A DNA stretch of 64,000 bases from Lachnospiraceae bacterium (GCA_016280395.1 JAEEGQ010000125.1:16396-80395), one strand, 5' to 3'. Shown: positions 19,410 through 28,682, numbered from the stretch's first letter. Program-made: numbers and translations. The notes: generated by a model from the letters alone, not told the origin.

Positions 19410-20291
19410 TCAATTGCAGTTGCCGCATCCGCCGTGGTGCGTGTCGCCTTCGAGCTCGCGCAGCTTTGCGCGTCCCTCTTCGGTCTTATACTGCTGCATA
19501 CGCTTCATAGCTATATCGAAATTAACAAGATGTCCGTCAAACTCGGGGCCGTCCACACAAGCGAACTTAACCTTGTCGCCCACTACAAGGCGGCAGGCTC
19601 CGCACATTCCGGTGCCGTCCACCATGATGGGGTTCATGCTGACGATGGTCTTTATCCCAAGCTCTTTTGTAAGAAGGCACACAAACTTCATCATGATCAT
19701 CGGCCCGATGGCCACGACCACGTCATAATGTTTTCCTTCTTCATTAACAAGGGCTTTGATCCTGTCGTTTACATTTCCCTTGAATCTATAGGAGCCGTCA
19801 TCCGTGGCGATATAAAGGTTTGCAGCCACTTTTGACATCATATCTTCTAAGATGATAAGGTCCTTTGTCCTTGCGCCGATGATGACATCCGCATCGATCC
19901 CGTTTTCTTTAAGCCACTTGACCTGCGGATAGACGGGTGCCGTGCCGACACCGCCTGCAACGAAGAGAATGCTCTTTTTCTTAAGCTCGGCGGGATCCTC
20001 ATCAATAAGCTCCGAATAATGGCCGAGAGGTCCTACAAAATCCGCAAAACCGTCTCCCTCGTTAAGTTCCGCCATCATTTTGGTGCTGGCGCCGATAGTC
20101 TGGAATACTATTGTCACAGTGCCCTTTTCTCTGTCATAATCACAGATCGTCAAGGGGATACGCTCGCCCTTATCGTCGGTACGAACTATGATGAATTGTC
20201 CGGGAAGGCAGTGCTTTGCTACTCTCGGAGCCTCAACATCCATGAGGATTATTGTGGGTGACAGATATTCTTTTCGGAGAATCTTATACAT
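19410..20291 (-). CDS. nfnA: NfnA-type small subunit, FAD/[2Fe-2S] NAD(H)-binding protein
   Basis: A 293-aa ferredoxin-NADP reductase-like subunit related to PyrK and sulfide dehydrogenase. It has a flavin-binding barrel (RIPLTICD), an NAD-binding fold (VAGGVGTAPVYPQV) and a [2Fe-2S] cluster loop (GMCGACRLVVGD..KFACVDGPEF). In NfnAB this subunit takes electrons from NADH and sends them to NfnB for ferredoxin-coupled NADP+ reduction. TGGAGG precedes the ATG, and nfnB follows after 21 bp. The C-terminus ends in a Cys-rich GGCGNCN tail. The sulfide dehydrogenase name is the main alternative. Confidence 0.88.
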   Translation of the reverse strand: MYKILRKEYLSPTIILMDVEAPRVAKHCLPGQFIIVRTDDKGERIPLTICDYDREKGTVTIVFQTIGASTKMMAELNEGDGFADFVGPLGHYSELIDEDPAELKKKSILFVAGGVGTAPVYPQVKWLKENGIDADVIIGARTKDLIILEDMMSKVAANLYIATDDGSYRFKGNVNDRIKALVNEEGKHYDVVVAIGPMIMMKFVCLLTKELGIKTIVSMNPIMVDGTGMCGACRLVVGDKVKFACVDGPEFDGHLVNFDIAMKRMQQYKTEEGRAKLRELEGDTHHGGCGNCN

Positions 20292-20373
20292 ACTGTGCCT
20301 CCATTTTGCCTTATAATGAGAACATTCTACTCTATTGCTTTAAAATATTCAAGTGTTAAATAATCAACGTAAA

Positions 20374-20421
20374 ACAGCAAGCGAGCTTGCTGCCGAGGGC
20401 ATTCGCTTATCGCGCAAAAAA
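20374..20421 (+). repeat. structured intergenic repeat, copy 1
   Basis: A perfect hairpin CAGCAAGC-GA-GCTTGCTG (20375-20392) is followed by CCGAGGGCATTCG, then CTTATCGCGC and six A's. A second copy lies at 31676-31729. In the stem GCAAGC/GCTTGC here is GTAAGC/GCTTAC there, a compensatory base-pair change. On the minus strand both copies begin directly at the T-tract of a terminator. Confidence 0.8.
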
Positions 20422-20446
20422 CCCCGCACCGCAAAGGGTACGGGGT
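20416..20446 (-). terminator. intrinsic terminator of the 20452-20934 gene
   Basis: On the minus strand CCCCGTACC pairs with GGTGCGGGG (one G-T pair) around CTTTGC, followed by TTTTTT. Confidence 0.88.
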
Positions 20447-20451
20447 AACTT

Positions 20452-20934
20452 TTACATTACATTTTCAAAATACGGCAGTTCTGCCTTTCTCGTATGATTC
20501 GGGATAGCGCTGTCCATCAGATGCAGTAACTCGAGCACGCTCCTGAAATTCTCCTCCTTGTCGGCTTCCATCCAGCGGACCGAACCCTGCCAGGTTGCAT
20601 TCTGCCTGAACATTACTCTCAAGCGGAATGTTGCCGTGCTTCCCTTCGCATTAAACGGAACCGAAGCCGGAATGGCCGGTTTTCTGATGTCGTAACGCTC
20701 GGCAGGCTCAGTGCCTTCAAACGAGCGCAATGTCATTGACGACTGAGGATATTCAAGCATATTAAAGATATGCTCCAGGATTTCTATTAATTCCATGAAG
20801 CTCCGGAAATAAGCCTCATGTGCGAGACTGCTGTGATAAAGACGCCCCGTCATGCTGTAATCATCGAACGAATCGATGCATATTAAAGCGGTACATGCTT
20901 CACGACGCATTATACCTGCTGCTGCAAGTGACAT
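20452..20934 (-). CDS. hypothetical protein
   Basis: A 160-aa protein of no family I recognise. GGAGG lies seven bases before the ATG at 20934, so the upstream ATG six codons earlier is not used. The sequence opens with SLAAAGIMRREACTALICIDSFDDYSMTGRLYH and continues with a helix-rich middle, then a stretch of alternating polar and hydrophobic residues near FRLRVMFRQNATWQGSVRW that looks like beta strands. Cytoplasmic, without signal peptide or membrane helix. It stands alone: terminator 6 bp downstream and a non-coding spacer upstream containing a 12-bp palindrome. Confidence 0.75.
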   Translation of the reverse strand: MSLAAAGIMRREACTALICIDSFDDYSMTGRLYHSSLAHEAYFRSFMELIEILEHIFNMLEYPQSSMTLRSFEGTEPAERYDIRKPAIPASVPFNAKGSTATFRLRVMFRQNATWQGSVRWMEADKEENFRSVLELLHLMDSAIPNHTRKAELPYFENVM

Positions 20935-21033
20935 TTGCTCGCCTCCATCCATTTTTTCTTTTACTGCATCATAGCATGCCCCGGATACAAAATCGGATAT
21001 ATTTAGGCTTGCTTTTGATATTTATTTTTAAAA

Positions 21034-21045
21034 TGTTACGTAACA
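21034..21045. promoter_or_regulatory. 12-bp perfect palindrome, possible operator
   Basis: TGTTACGTAACA is a perfect dyad in the AT-rich spacer, 100 bp upstream of the 20452-20934 gene. Its role is not shown by the sequence. Confidence 0.35.
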
Positions 21046-21089
21046 GAATGGAGTTTTGTATCTAAATTTTCAGTCTCCGCAATACTGTG

Positions 21090-22850
21090 TTATTTTAATA
21101 CAGTCTCGGCAATTATCCTTGACACCAGTGTCAGGAAATGCAGCTCTTCATCAGACCACTTCCTGCTCACCGCATCATCTCTTGAAGACAGTCTTTCATA
21201 GCAGACAAGCGCCTTTATGCCGTTTTTGTCTGTAAGGGCAAAAATAGAATCCTCGTATATACCGTTTCTTCGCAGCACGCCGTGTATCTCTTCGATGTAA
21301 CTGAGCTGGGCAAAATGGAAAGTGATCTGGCAAATGCCGTATTTATCCAGCATCCCGGCAGCCTCGGGTTTCTTAAAGCCGGAAAGATCTTCGGGAGGCT
21401 TCTCCTTCATACCGTACCAGCCGTAAAGCTTAAGATCTTCGCCGGTATAGATTGAAAGCCGCTCTTTTTCGTAAAGCGGAAGCAGCCTTTCCGCCACCTT
21501 CGCGATGCTGTCCTTTCCGCCTTCCGAAAGCAGGTTTATGCATTCCGTGGTGGCATCGAGCAGCTCCCCGACGTTCAGGGAATCGCGGATGCCCTGTTCA
21601 AGCGAAACCTCGGTATCCTGCGTAAGTTCGCCGTGTATGGCTTCTTTATAGATGATATATCTGTTTTTTCCCTTTTGTTTCCCGATATAGAGCGCACGGT
21701 CGGCTTTTTTAAAGATGGTGTCAAAATCCGCGCCGTTCCTGGGATATTCCGAAATACCTATCGTGCAGGAGATACGCTCTGTCAGCTCGTCGTCGGCAAA
21801 GGCCCATGCTATCTGCGTCCTTATGGATTCAGCCGCTGCGCGTATGGCAGTTTCCGGCCCGAGGTTCTTGAACACTACCATGTATTCGTCGCCGCCGAAC
21901 CTTGCTCCGATGCCCCTGTCCTTCACTACGCTCTTTATTATCCTTGACATCCTTAAGATGACCTCGTCTCCGAAAGCATGACCGTAGATATCGTTTACAT
22001 TCTTGAAATTATCAAGGTCCATCATGAAGACAACGACCTGCTTGACTTCGGGGTCTTTAAGGGCCTCCTGCAGATACTCGAGGGAACCGACTTTGTTCCA
22101 GAGCCCTGTAAAGGAGTCGGTCTTGTCCATGGAAGCAAGCTCTTTGATATCATCGGCCCGCTGATTGTTCCGTCTGATGCGGCCGTAGATGGTTTCCAGT
22201 TCAAAGTGCTTGTAAATGCAGGCACCGTCCACAGAATAGCTCTCTTTGTCCTTGCCCTGGATCACTTCATGTATATAATCCGGTTTGGATGTCATCCTGC
22301 CAAACCGTTCCGAGAGTACGGGCATAAGATCGAGAAGTGCCTTATCGGTCTCGTTCTTTTCTTCTCCGCTCACGTATCTGAAAAGCCTTAACCCCTTGTT
22401 TTCCGCGTCATATTCAAACTGGCAGCCCTCAAGATGCTCAAGATACGCGGTAATGCGCATCATAACATCGGCCTGATCCGAATAATGGCCGCACACCTTT
22501 TCCACATCTATAAGTTCAAGGCTGATCTTATCCCTGTTCTCTCCGCTGTCAACGGCACGGCCCCTGAAGTATACTTCACGGACCTCGTTGTTGCCGCGCA
22601 CAAGCCGGGCCACCAGAGAAGATGTGTTATCGGCTGTAATGCCGTTCCACCACTCCTCAAAGCGTGCCCTGTCATCCTCAAATATCTGGTTTATCAGAAG
22701 ATTGCGTTTGAAATAATAGAGAAAATTATAGACCCGCTCGTCTGCGGAGATCCACATGTAATCCCGGCCCCATACACCGTTGCATATGGGGAAGAAATCG
22801 GTGTTTTCTTCGCATTCGGCCATAGCTGTTTTGATCTCGTTCTCGTTCAT
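21090..22850 (-). CDS. diguanylate cyclase with PAS-like and GAF-like domains
   Basis: Expected to make c-di-GMP from two GTP. Its 586 aa have a PAS-like N-terminal region (about 25-115), a linker helix region, and a GGDEF domain beginning near DSFTGLWNK (245-253), with the metal aspartate in MDLDNFKNVND and the active loop FGGDEY at 318-323. The inhibitory RxxD site is absent (DRGI at the expected place), so product inhibition through that site is not expected. A GAF-like C-terminal domain (about 400-586) replaces any effector. No membrane segment is seen, so it is cytoplasmic. It lies 64 bp after proC on the same strand, with a poor ribosome-binding site. Confidence 0.9.
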   Translation of the reverse strand: MNENEIKTAMAECEENTDFFPICNGVWGRDYMWISADERVYNFLYYFKRNLLINQIFEDDRARFEEWWNGITADNTSSLVARLVRGNNEVREVYFRGRAVDSGENRDKISLELIDVEKVCGHYSDQADVMMRITAYLEHLEGCQFEYDAENKGLRLFRYVSGEEKNETDKALLDLMPVLSERFGRMTSKPDYIHEVIQGKDKESYSVDGACIYKHFELETIYGRIRRNNQRADDIKELASMDKTDSFTGLWNKVGSLEYLQEALKDPEVKQVVVFMMDLDNFKNVNDIYGHAFGDEVILRMSRIIKSVVKDRGIGARFGGDEYMVVFKNLGPETAIRAAAESIRTQIAWAFADDELTERISCTIGISEYPRNGADFDTIFKKADRALYIGKQKGKNRYIIYKEAIHGELTQDTEVSLEQGIRDSLNVGELLDATTECINLLSEGGKDSIAKVAERLLPLYEKERLSIYTGEDLKLYGWYGMKEKPPEDLSGFKKPEAAGMLDKYGICQITFHFAQLSYIEEIHGVLRRNGIYEDSIFALTDKNGIKALVCYERLSSRDDAVSRKWSDEELHFLTLVSRIIAETVLK

Positions 22851-22914
22851 CTCAGGTTAAGCTGTTGTCTCCGGCAGCTTCCGGACTGTAAACGGGCAAA
22901 ATTCCGATCCCGTG

Positions 22915-23721
22915 TCAAAGGTTTCGTGACTTTTCTGTGCAGGCCGTAACTCCTGCATGTACAGCGCCTCTGAGTCCCAGTCCTTCCATGACTGTGACTG
23001 CCTCTATGGAGGTTCCGCCGGGTGTACATACCATATCCTTCAGTTCCGAAGGAGTTACTTTTGTCTCAAGCAGATATTTAGCAGTGCCGAGCAGGGCCTG
23101 TTCGCAGATCGTATAGGCCTTAGCGCGCGGCATGCCGTTCAGCACGGCAGCATCGGCCATCGCGTCTATAAAAGTACAGATGTATGCAGGCGCCGAGCCG
23201 CTCACAGCTGTTATGACATCCATGAGCTTTTCGTCTATCTGCTCGCATTTACCGAAGGAATTGAACAGCTCTGCGGCATCCGCAAGCTCTTCCTCCGTAA
23301 CAAACTCATTCGGTGTAAACCCTGTCATGGATTCACCCACAACAGCGCCGAGGTTCGGCATGATACGGATAAGATGGATGGGGCGCTTGAACATGTCCCC
23401 GACCTTTTTGATCGACTGTCCGGCCGCAACGCTTATCACAAGCGCGTCCTCGTTGACATAGTCGCGTATCTCATCAACGACTTTTGCCAGAAGAAAAGGC
23501 TTTACAACAAGAAAAATGATGTCAGCCTCACTGCAGAGCTCGACATTGCCGGCCGTAGTCCTTACGCCGTATTTATCTTCAAGCTCTGCGCGTCGTTTAG
23601 CGCTGACATCAGATACGATGATATTATTAACGGGCACGATATCAGAAGCCGCAATGCCTCTCGCAATGCCGCCGCCCATATTGCCGCCGCCTATTATGCC
23701 GATGATCTTTGAAGGATTCAT
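22915..23721 (-). CDS. proC: pyrroline-5-carboxylate reductase
   Basis: Last step of proline synthesis: reduces pyrroline-5-carboxylate with NAD(P)H. It has 268 aa from the ATG at 23721 (MNPSKIIGIIGGGNMG), marked by GGAGG six bases upstream; the longer frame has no such site. The Rossmann motif GGGNMGGGIARG is intact, with VKPF and the C-terminal signature SGSAPAYICTFIDAMADAAVLNG and the CTPGGTSIEAV loop near the end. A promoter with a 17-bp spacer lies 72-100 bp upstream. Confidence 0.96.
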   Translation of the reverse strand: MNPSKIIGIIGGGNMGGGIARGIAASDIVPVNNIIVSDVSAKRRAELEDKYGVRTTAGNVELCSEADIIFLVVKPFLLAKVVDEIRDYVNEDALVISVAAGQSIKKVGDMFKRPIHLIRIMPNLGAVVGESMTGFTPNEFVTEEELADAAELFNSFGKCEQIDEKLMDVITAVSGSAPAYICTFIDAMADAAVLNGMPRAKAYTICEQALLGTAKYLLETKVTPSELKDMVCTPGGTSIEAVTVMEGLGLRGAVHAGVTACTEKSRNL

Positions 23722-23792
23722 ATCCGACCTCCGTATATCCTGAATTTTGAAATTCAAAAGACGAAAAAGCCCCTATTACCCTATTCTGATAT

Positions 23793-23821
23793 ATCATAGC
23801 AAGTTTTTGGCGACTTGTAAA
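23793..23821 (-). promoter_or_regulatory. promoter of proC
   Basis: TTTACA (23816-23821), 17-bp spacer, TATGAT (23793-23798), reading toward proC. Confidence 0.75.
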
Positions 23822-23865
23822 GTAATTTGTACCTCCGGACGGATAAATTACAAAGTATTCGATCT

Positions 23866-25254
23866 TTACTCAACAAGGTTGTTAAGCCAGATACGTTTTT
23901 TGAGCAGGTAAACACCCATTACCACCTTAAGAAGATCCGCGGCCTGAACGCATATGTAGAGCGGGATTATCGGCATCGGGGTGGCGATGGTCAGCACAAA
24001 TGCAAGCGGAAGCGAGACCACCATGATAAATACCGAGTCAAATATAAATGTGACTATCGTCTTTCCGCCCGAACGAAGCGTGAAATACGCAGTATTCAGG
24101 AAGGAGTGCACGGGAAGACAGCAGCCGTTTATCCTTAGGAGCACTGCAGCAAGCTTCTTTATGTCCGGGGTCGTGTTGTAAAGCTCCGGAAATACTGGGG
24201 CAAGGACAAACTCCAGCGCCCCGAAGAAGATACAGGTAAGGAGAGAAAGCATTATAAGCTTTCTGTCCGTATCCACAGCGCCTTCAAGGTCTCCCGCGCC
24301 AAGCATGTTCCCGATTATGATGGCAACAACGGAGCCCATGGAGATGACCATTACGTTAAAGAGGTTGAAGATCGTATTTGAGATATTGATCGCCGCAACA
24401 ACATCCGGACCGCGCGTTGAATAGCGCTGTGCAAGCATCGTCATGCCGAGGGACCATAAGAACTCGTTCGCAAACAGCGGCGTTCCCTTGATGAGTATCT
24501 TCTTTACGATATCTTCGGGCATCTTAAAGGATCTGTACAGCTGCTTTACAAACCCGTTCTTTTCAGCATGCATATGAGTCCAGATAACGACTATGAAAAA
24601 CTCGAAATACCTGGATACAACAGTCGCGATTGCCGCACCGGTCACACCGAGCTTCGGTGCACCGAAGTGTCCGAAGATGAGGACATAGTTCAGCCCGAGA
24701 TTTATAACGGTCGCAGTGATGCCCGCTATCATCGGGACAGTGGTCTGCCCTGTCTCGCGGAGCGTTCCCGAATATGCGTTTGAAAAAGCAAACGGGATCA
24801 GGCCGATAAGCATAACTGCAAGGTATTCCTTTGCATACAGGAAGATCGCGTCTGTATCGAGCTTTTCAACCTGCTCGCCCTCGGTTATCGTGATAAAGGT
24901 CTTGATAAGGCTGTCGCCAAACAGCGTAAATACCGCAAGACCGCCCGCAAGTATCAGCAAACAGACCACAAGCTTAAAACGCATTGTGGTCCGCACACCG
25001 TCAACATCTTTTTTGCCGTGGTACTGGGCTGTAAAGATACCGGGGCCCGAAACAGCGCCAAAAAGCGCAAGGTAAAAGACGAACAGGAGCTGGTTCACTA
25101 TCGAAACACCTGTCATCTGCTCGGTTCCGACGGCCCCGACCATGATATTGTCTAAAAGACTGACGAAATTGGTAATGATGTTCTGCAGGATTATCGGGAT
25201 CGCGAGCATCATCACTTTTTTATAAAACTCTTTGTTACCAAAAAACTTACTCAT
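23866..25254 (-). CDS. MATE family efflux transporter
   Basis: Twelve-helix Na+ or H+ coupled exporter, 462 aa. The N-terminal half shows the MATE pattern (AIPIILQNIITNFVSLLDNIMVG), with the second half repeating the fold after about residue 235. Subgroup resembles the clostridial NorM/DinF-like exporters; substrate unknown, typically cationic drugs or toxic metabolites. It is the last gene of a three-gene minus-strand run with two unknown genes upstream (12 and 12 bp spacers), so it may belong to that unit. Ribosome-binding site is weak. Confidence 0.92.
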   Translation of the reverse strand: MSKFFGNKEFYKKVMMLAIPIILQNIITNFVSLLDNIMVGAVGTEQMTGVSIVNQLLFVFYLALFGAVSGPGIFTAQYHGKKDVDGVRTTMRFKLVVCLLILAGGLAVFTLFGDSLIKTFITITEGEQVEKLDTDAIFLYAKEYLAVMLIGLIPFAFSNAYSGTLRETGQTTVPMIAGITATVINLGLNYVLIFGHFGAPKLGVTGAAIATVVSRYFEFFIVVIWTHMHAEKNGFVKQLYRSFKMPEDIVKKILIKGTPLFANEFLWSLGMTMLAQRYSTRGPDVVAAINISNTIFNLFNVMVISMGSVVAIIIGNMLGAGDLEGAVDTDRKLIMLSLLTCIFFGALEFVLAPVFPELYNTTPDIKKLAAVLLRINGCCLPVHSFLNTAYFTLRSGGKTIVTFIFDSVFIMVVSLPLAFVLTIATPMPIIPLYICVQAADLLKVVMGVYLLKKRIWLNNLVE

Positions 25255-25266
25255 TTCAAAAACCTG

Positions 25267-26388
25267 TTAAGGAGCCATCTTTGCCACATTCTGTGCTAAT
25301 TCCCTGTTCCTTGAGACCATTTCTCTTGCAAGCTCGTTATATTTTGTGCCGCCCTTTTTCGGATTGCCGAGGGACATGAACAGCTTCTTTTCGGCCGTAT
25401 CTTTTACGTTCGATGAATACTGCATTATTGCATAAGGTGCATCCTGCGAGCTGTCGTATTTCTTCAGGATCTCACCGAGCTCCATGAATACAAAATCGAG
25501 TTTTGTCAAAAGATCGATAACGGCATGGAACAGACCGCGCACGATGAAATAATCGTGCTGCCCCATGAGCGCCTCTATCTCCGCAATGTGTTTATTTGTT
25601 CCGTTTATGAAGATATCTCCGCCTGTTTTAAGTTCGGATTCGAGTTCCTCATACTCACGTGTAATCCTGTCGACAACATAGAACATGTTGACAGCCGACG
25701 GATTGACATGGGTGCTGTCGGAAAGCAAACCCTTCAGGTTGTTCAGGACCGAGATCTCATAATTCATCTGTTCGGTGACAAGCTTCAGGTTTTCATCAAA
25801 CGGCTTATCCTTGCTCACTCCTTCGATGTCGCTAAGAAACTTGCCGCGGTTGAACTTGCTGATGAAATAATTGTACTCATGGCAGCACTTGTCAATGTTT
25901 GCAAGATAATCGCCCGTTACGACCGCATGCATATCCCTGTCGAAGCTTATGAATTCGCTTGCTTTCAGCAGATAAACCCTGTTGAAGTAATCAATGTGAG
26001 CGCATACCGCATTCATGACATCCGAGGCCTTTGTGGCAAGCCTGTAGGCACTGAGCACGGCCTCGCGGTCTTCGAAGTTGTTTGACCCGTCCTTTCTGGT
26101 CAGATAGTCATTCCCCTTCTTCAGCCAGGGATTCTTCGTCGCGATATCTTTATAACGGCCGTTTCTGAGCTCGTATGTTGCTGTATCGAGAGCTGCGCGC
26201 ATATCGTCGATGTTTCCGCTCTTTATGAAGGAATCATACTGCTTCTCCGCATGTCTGAAAGCAGATTCCACCTCATCGATAAGCACTTTGACATCGGCTT
26301 TTGTCATGCACAGGGAATCGCATTCCACATCCTGTCCGTCATCCTCAAGCACACCGTGGAAATCTATTACATCCATTTCTTCATCCAT
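25267..26388 (-). CDS. hypothetical helical protein
   Basis: A 373-aa cytoplasmic protein, almost wholly helical and charged, with no motif I recognise. It starts MDEEMDVIDF, with AAGGGGGAAAAGC upstream. A conserved-looking stretch near residues 30-110 (helix, NPWLKKGNDYLTRK, helix) resembles tetratrico-like helical bundles, but no repeat period is clear. It lies 12 bp after the 26401-27693 gene and 12 bp before the MATE gene. The divergent operon across the promoter region carries a C11 peptidase, suggesting a shared locus of unknown role. Confidence 0.7.
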   Translation of the reverse strand: MDEEMDVIDFHGVLEDDGQDVECDSLCMTKADVKVLIDEVESAFRHAEKQYDSFIKSGNIDDMRAALDTATYELRNGRYKDIATKNPWLKKGNDYLTRKDGSNNFEDREAVLSAYRLATKASDVMNAVCAHIDYFNRVYLLKASEFISFDRDMHAVVTGDYLANIDKCCHEYNYFISKFNRGKFLSDIEGVSKDKPFDENLKLVTEQMNYEISVLNNLKGLLSDSTHVNPSAVNMFYVVDRITREYEELESELKTGGDIFINGTNKHIAEIEALMGQHDYFIVRGLFHAVIDLLTKLDFVFMELGEILKKYDSSQDAPYAIMQYSSNVKDTAEKKLFMSLGNPKKGGTKYNELAREMVSRNRELAQNVAKMAP

Positions 26389-26400
26389 TGCTTTTCCCCC

Positions 26401-27693
26401 TTAGAATCTGTTCTCGTAAGATGTGATATACCATCTGCCGCTGCCCACGCGCCTTAATGTGTGATTAACGGGTGAACCGATCTGTTTTCCGTTCATGTCG
26501 ATGGCATAGGTCTGTACAACGGCCTCTTCTTCCTTTTCTCCGTAGGCTTCCTTGATCTTTGCCTGCTCGTCCTCATCAAGGAAGAAGTTGTCGATGCTGT
26601 TGTCGTCATATCCCTGAAGCACCTTCACCACAGTCTTTTCGGGATTGATGAAAGCGTGGATATATTCCCCGTGGAAGCGCTCCTGATGGAGATCCCAGTG
26701 GTAAGTCACAAGGCTCTGCTGGATAGGATTCTCGCGTCTGTCGGGATCGATGCAGTCGAGATAAAGGTTGTAGTTCTTTTCTTTGATCGCATACATGAAT
26801 ATTTCGATAAGGCGCTCCGGCGTAACATCTGCGGGAACGGACTTCACGGTATAGCAGGAATCCTTTAATTCCGCAAGCTTGTCCTCGTCAACGAATCTGC
26901 CGGTGTGCTCGCCCTTCTCGTCATAAACGCCCATGATGTGTCCGGGAACATAAAGCGCGATGGGTTCAACCTCCCAAGCCATAACGGGCGGCGCAACCTG
27001 GTTCTCGCCGGCATCCGGAGACTCCATTGCAAGATCGTTTATGCGGCCGATCACAGTCCACTCTTTTACCTCGTTCATGGTCGTATCGACCTGGCGGCGG
27101 TAACGCTTTACGGCTTCATAAGGCCCGAGCCATGCGCGGCCGTCTATCCTCACGAAATACATGCCGTCCGAACGCGTGCCGCACCAGATGAATTCGCCCA
27201 CGGAGCCGTGGAACTGGTTATCGGGATATCTTACATTGTCAAGGACAACTATCTTGCCCTTCATATCGTCAAGTGTATATTTGTTAAGATCGGGTGTGGG
27301 AAATGCCTTTTCAAGCCTGTTCTCCGTATTTGCGACAAGGATATCGTTCCATGCCTTCTCGCTGGCATCCGCAAAGTGCTTGCGGATCCGCTCCTCGTTC
27401 TCAAGGTAAACCGTCATGGACGGATCGATGGTCGCGATATTGCCCGCTCCACCCTTTACGCATGCTTTCGCACGGGAATAAAGGTCCTGAATACGTTCAT
27501 CACCCGGAGCAAATTCCACAAGCAGCTTTATCCTGCCGAGTGCGTCTTCCTTGCTGCGGAAATTGTAATTTGCAGCACCCTGGGCACGAGCCACTTCTTT
27601 TTCGTATTCCTCGAGATAATGCGCAGCCTGCGCTATGCGTGCACTGAGGTTGGATGCGTCAATGTTAAATACCGAACCGTCAAACATATTCAT
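26401..27693 (-). CDS. hypothetical protein with SH3-like and NTF2-like looking regions
   Basis: A 430-aa protein from ATG 27693 (MNMFDGSVFNIDASN; AAAGG just upstream). A helical N-terminal part (1-110) is followed by a beta-rich section (about 120-190; GKIVVLDNVRYPDNQFHGSVGEFIWCG) of SH3-like character, a middle region, and a C-terminal alpha+beta domain (about 290-430) that begins VTPERLIEIFMYAIKEKNYNLYLDCID and ends GSGRWYITSYENRF, a layout typical of NTF2-like domains. No signal peptide or membrane helix. First gene of an operon driven by a consensus promoter at 27771-27799, divergent from the peptidase operon. Fold assignments are inference from pattern only. Confidence 0.7.
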   Translation of the reverse strand: MNMFDGSVFNIDASNLSARIAQAAHYLEEYEKEVARAQGAANYNFRSKEDALGRIKLLVEFAPGDERIQDLYSRAKACVKGGAGNIATIDPSMTVYLENEERIRKHFADASEKAWNDILVANTENRLEKAFPTPDLNKYTLDDMKGKIVVLDNVRYPDNQFHGSVGEFIWCGTRSDGMYFVRIDGRAWLGPYEAVKRYRRQVDTTMNEVKEWTVIGRINDLAMESPDAGENQVAPPVMAWEVEPIALYVPGHIMGVYDEKGEHTGRFVDEDKLAELKDSCYTVKSVPADVTPERLIEIFMYAIKEKNYNLYLDCIDPDRRENPIQQSLVTYHWDLHQERFHGEYIHAFINPEKTVVKVLQGYDDNSIDNFFLDEDEQAKIKEAYGEKEEEAVVQTYAIDMNGKQIGSPVNHTLRRVGSGRWYITSYENRF

Positions 27694-27770
27694 ATTTCCT
27701 TTCTGTCTTAACATTTTGCGGGCTCCCGTGAATTTTTCCGCTCCCGTCCCCGCAATGTCTCACGAGCCCT

Positions 27771-27799
27771 ATTATGTATTTTTTTCAGCTTTTTGTCAA
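27771..27799 (-). promoter_or_regulatory. promoter of the 27693-to-23866 operon
   Basis: TTGACA (27794-27799), 17-bp spacer, CATAAT (27771-27776), 78 bp before the start codon. Confidence 0.8.
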
Positions 27800-27850
27800 T
27801 ATTGTGCCCCCTAAATTGCGTAAAGAACACGATAACCGTTTTAAATTCCG

Positions 27851-27887
27851 TTGTGAGTCAGGTAGATACGACCCCACTGACTCACAA
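27851..27887. promoter_or_regulatory. inverted repeat between divergent promoters, probable operator
   Basis: TTGTGAGTCA (27851-27860) and TGACTCACAA (27878-27887) form a perfect 10-bp inverted repeat with a 17-bp centre. It ends 6 bp before the rightward -35 box and lies 52 bp behind the leftward one, so one regulator could control both operons. Confidence 0.6.
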
Positions 27888-27893
27888 TTCCGT

Positions 27894-27922
27894 TTGACGA
27901 AGCGCTTTTTGAGTGATAAAAT
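27894..27922 (+). promoter_or_regulatory. promoter of the 28010-31650 operon
   Basis: TTGACG (27894-27899), 17-bp spacer, TAAAAT (27917-27922), reading toward the peptidase operon. Confidence 0.8.
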
Positions 27923-28009
27923 GCATATCACAGGGCAACGAACCACCCTGGATGTTGAAAAATAACAGGCGCGGGCCTTTAAGCCTGTCCTGTGAATACG
28001 GAGGAAACC

Positions 28010-28657
28010 ATGTCATTATTAGACTCATTAAAGAACCTCATTTCAAAGAATGCGGGCGAAGCTGTCAACCAGCTTTCACACAGCGCAAAAGCCAAACTTA
28101 CGAGTGCGGTTGAGGACGCTAAGAAGAATGTCGAAAAGGCTATGGCCACAAGGACAAAGACCTTTAAGTTCGACAAGATCCCCACAACCGTTGAGGAGCT
28201 TAAAGCCCTTCCCGGCGGCGATATGAAGGATCCCTTCGCATCCGTTGCGATGACAGTCCTTGCGCTGAACATGTACTACACCGACAAAGAAGCCGGTATT
28301 GCCGCATTTGACTATGTTATGGGTCCGGGAGAGCTTGCAAACCTTCAGATCCAGGGTATCGACTCAAGCATTCAGCAGAACGGTCCTTATGTTCCGATAT
28401 CCTACTTTGAAGGTGCAAAGCCCGAAAACAATTACACCCCTTCAAAGCCGTACACCATAAAGGTTTACGAATTCGCAACAAGCAAGGATATCTACGATCA
28501 GGGCTACTACAGGCTCTTTGTCAAGTCCGGCGGCGGCGATTCCGAGCGTCCTGTCCGTTTAAGGCACAAGCCTTCTACGGATGAATGGTTCGCAAATGAG
28601 TTCTCATCGCTCTATTTAGGTATCAAAAAAGCACAGAAAGATGATGAATGGGCTTAA
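28010..28657 (+). CDS. hypothetical protein resembling DUF6935
   Basis: A 215-aa protein; GGAGG five bases before the ATG at 28010 fixes the start over an upstream GTG. The N-terminal 45 residues form an amphipathic helix pair (MSLLDSLKNLISK). The core (about 50-200) reads KIPTTVEELKALPGGD..DPFASVAMTVLALNMY and later YKLF-like strands (GYYRLFVKSGGGDSERPVRLRHK), which to me resembles the DUF6935 family of clostridial proteins; this is recollection, not a search. No catalytic motif is visible. First gene of the operon with the C11 peptidase, 25 bp upstream of it. Confidence 0.72.
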   Translation: MSLLDSLKNLISKNAGEAVNQLSHSAKAKLTSAVEDAKKNVEKAMATRTKTFKFDKIPTTVEELKALPGGDMKDPFASVAMTVLALNMYYTDKEAGIAAFDYVMGPGELANLQIQGIDSSIQQNGPYVPISYFEGAKPENNYTPSKPYTIKVYEFATSKDIYDQGYYRLFVKSGGGDSERPVRLRHKPSTDEWFANEFSSLYLGIKKAQKDDEWA

Positions 28658-28682
28658 GACCCGTAAGTAAGGGGGCAGAAAA

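Noticed and set aside
21034..21045. Assigning the TGTTACGTAACA palindrome to a named regulator
   Set aside because: The dyad alone is too short and I see no matching regulator gene beside it.
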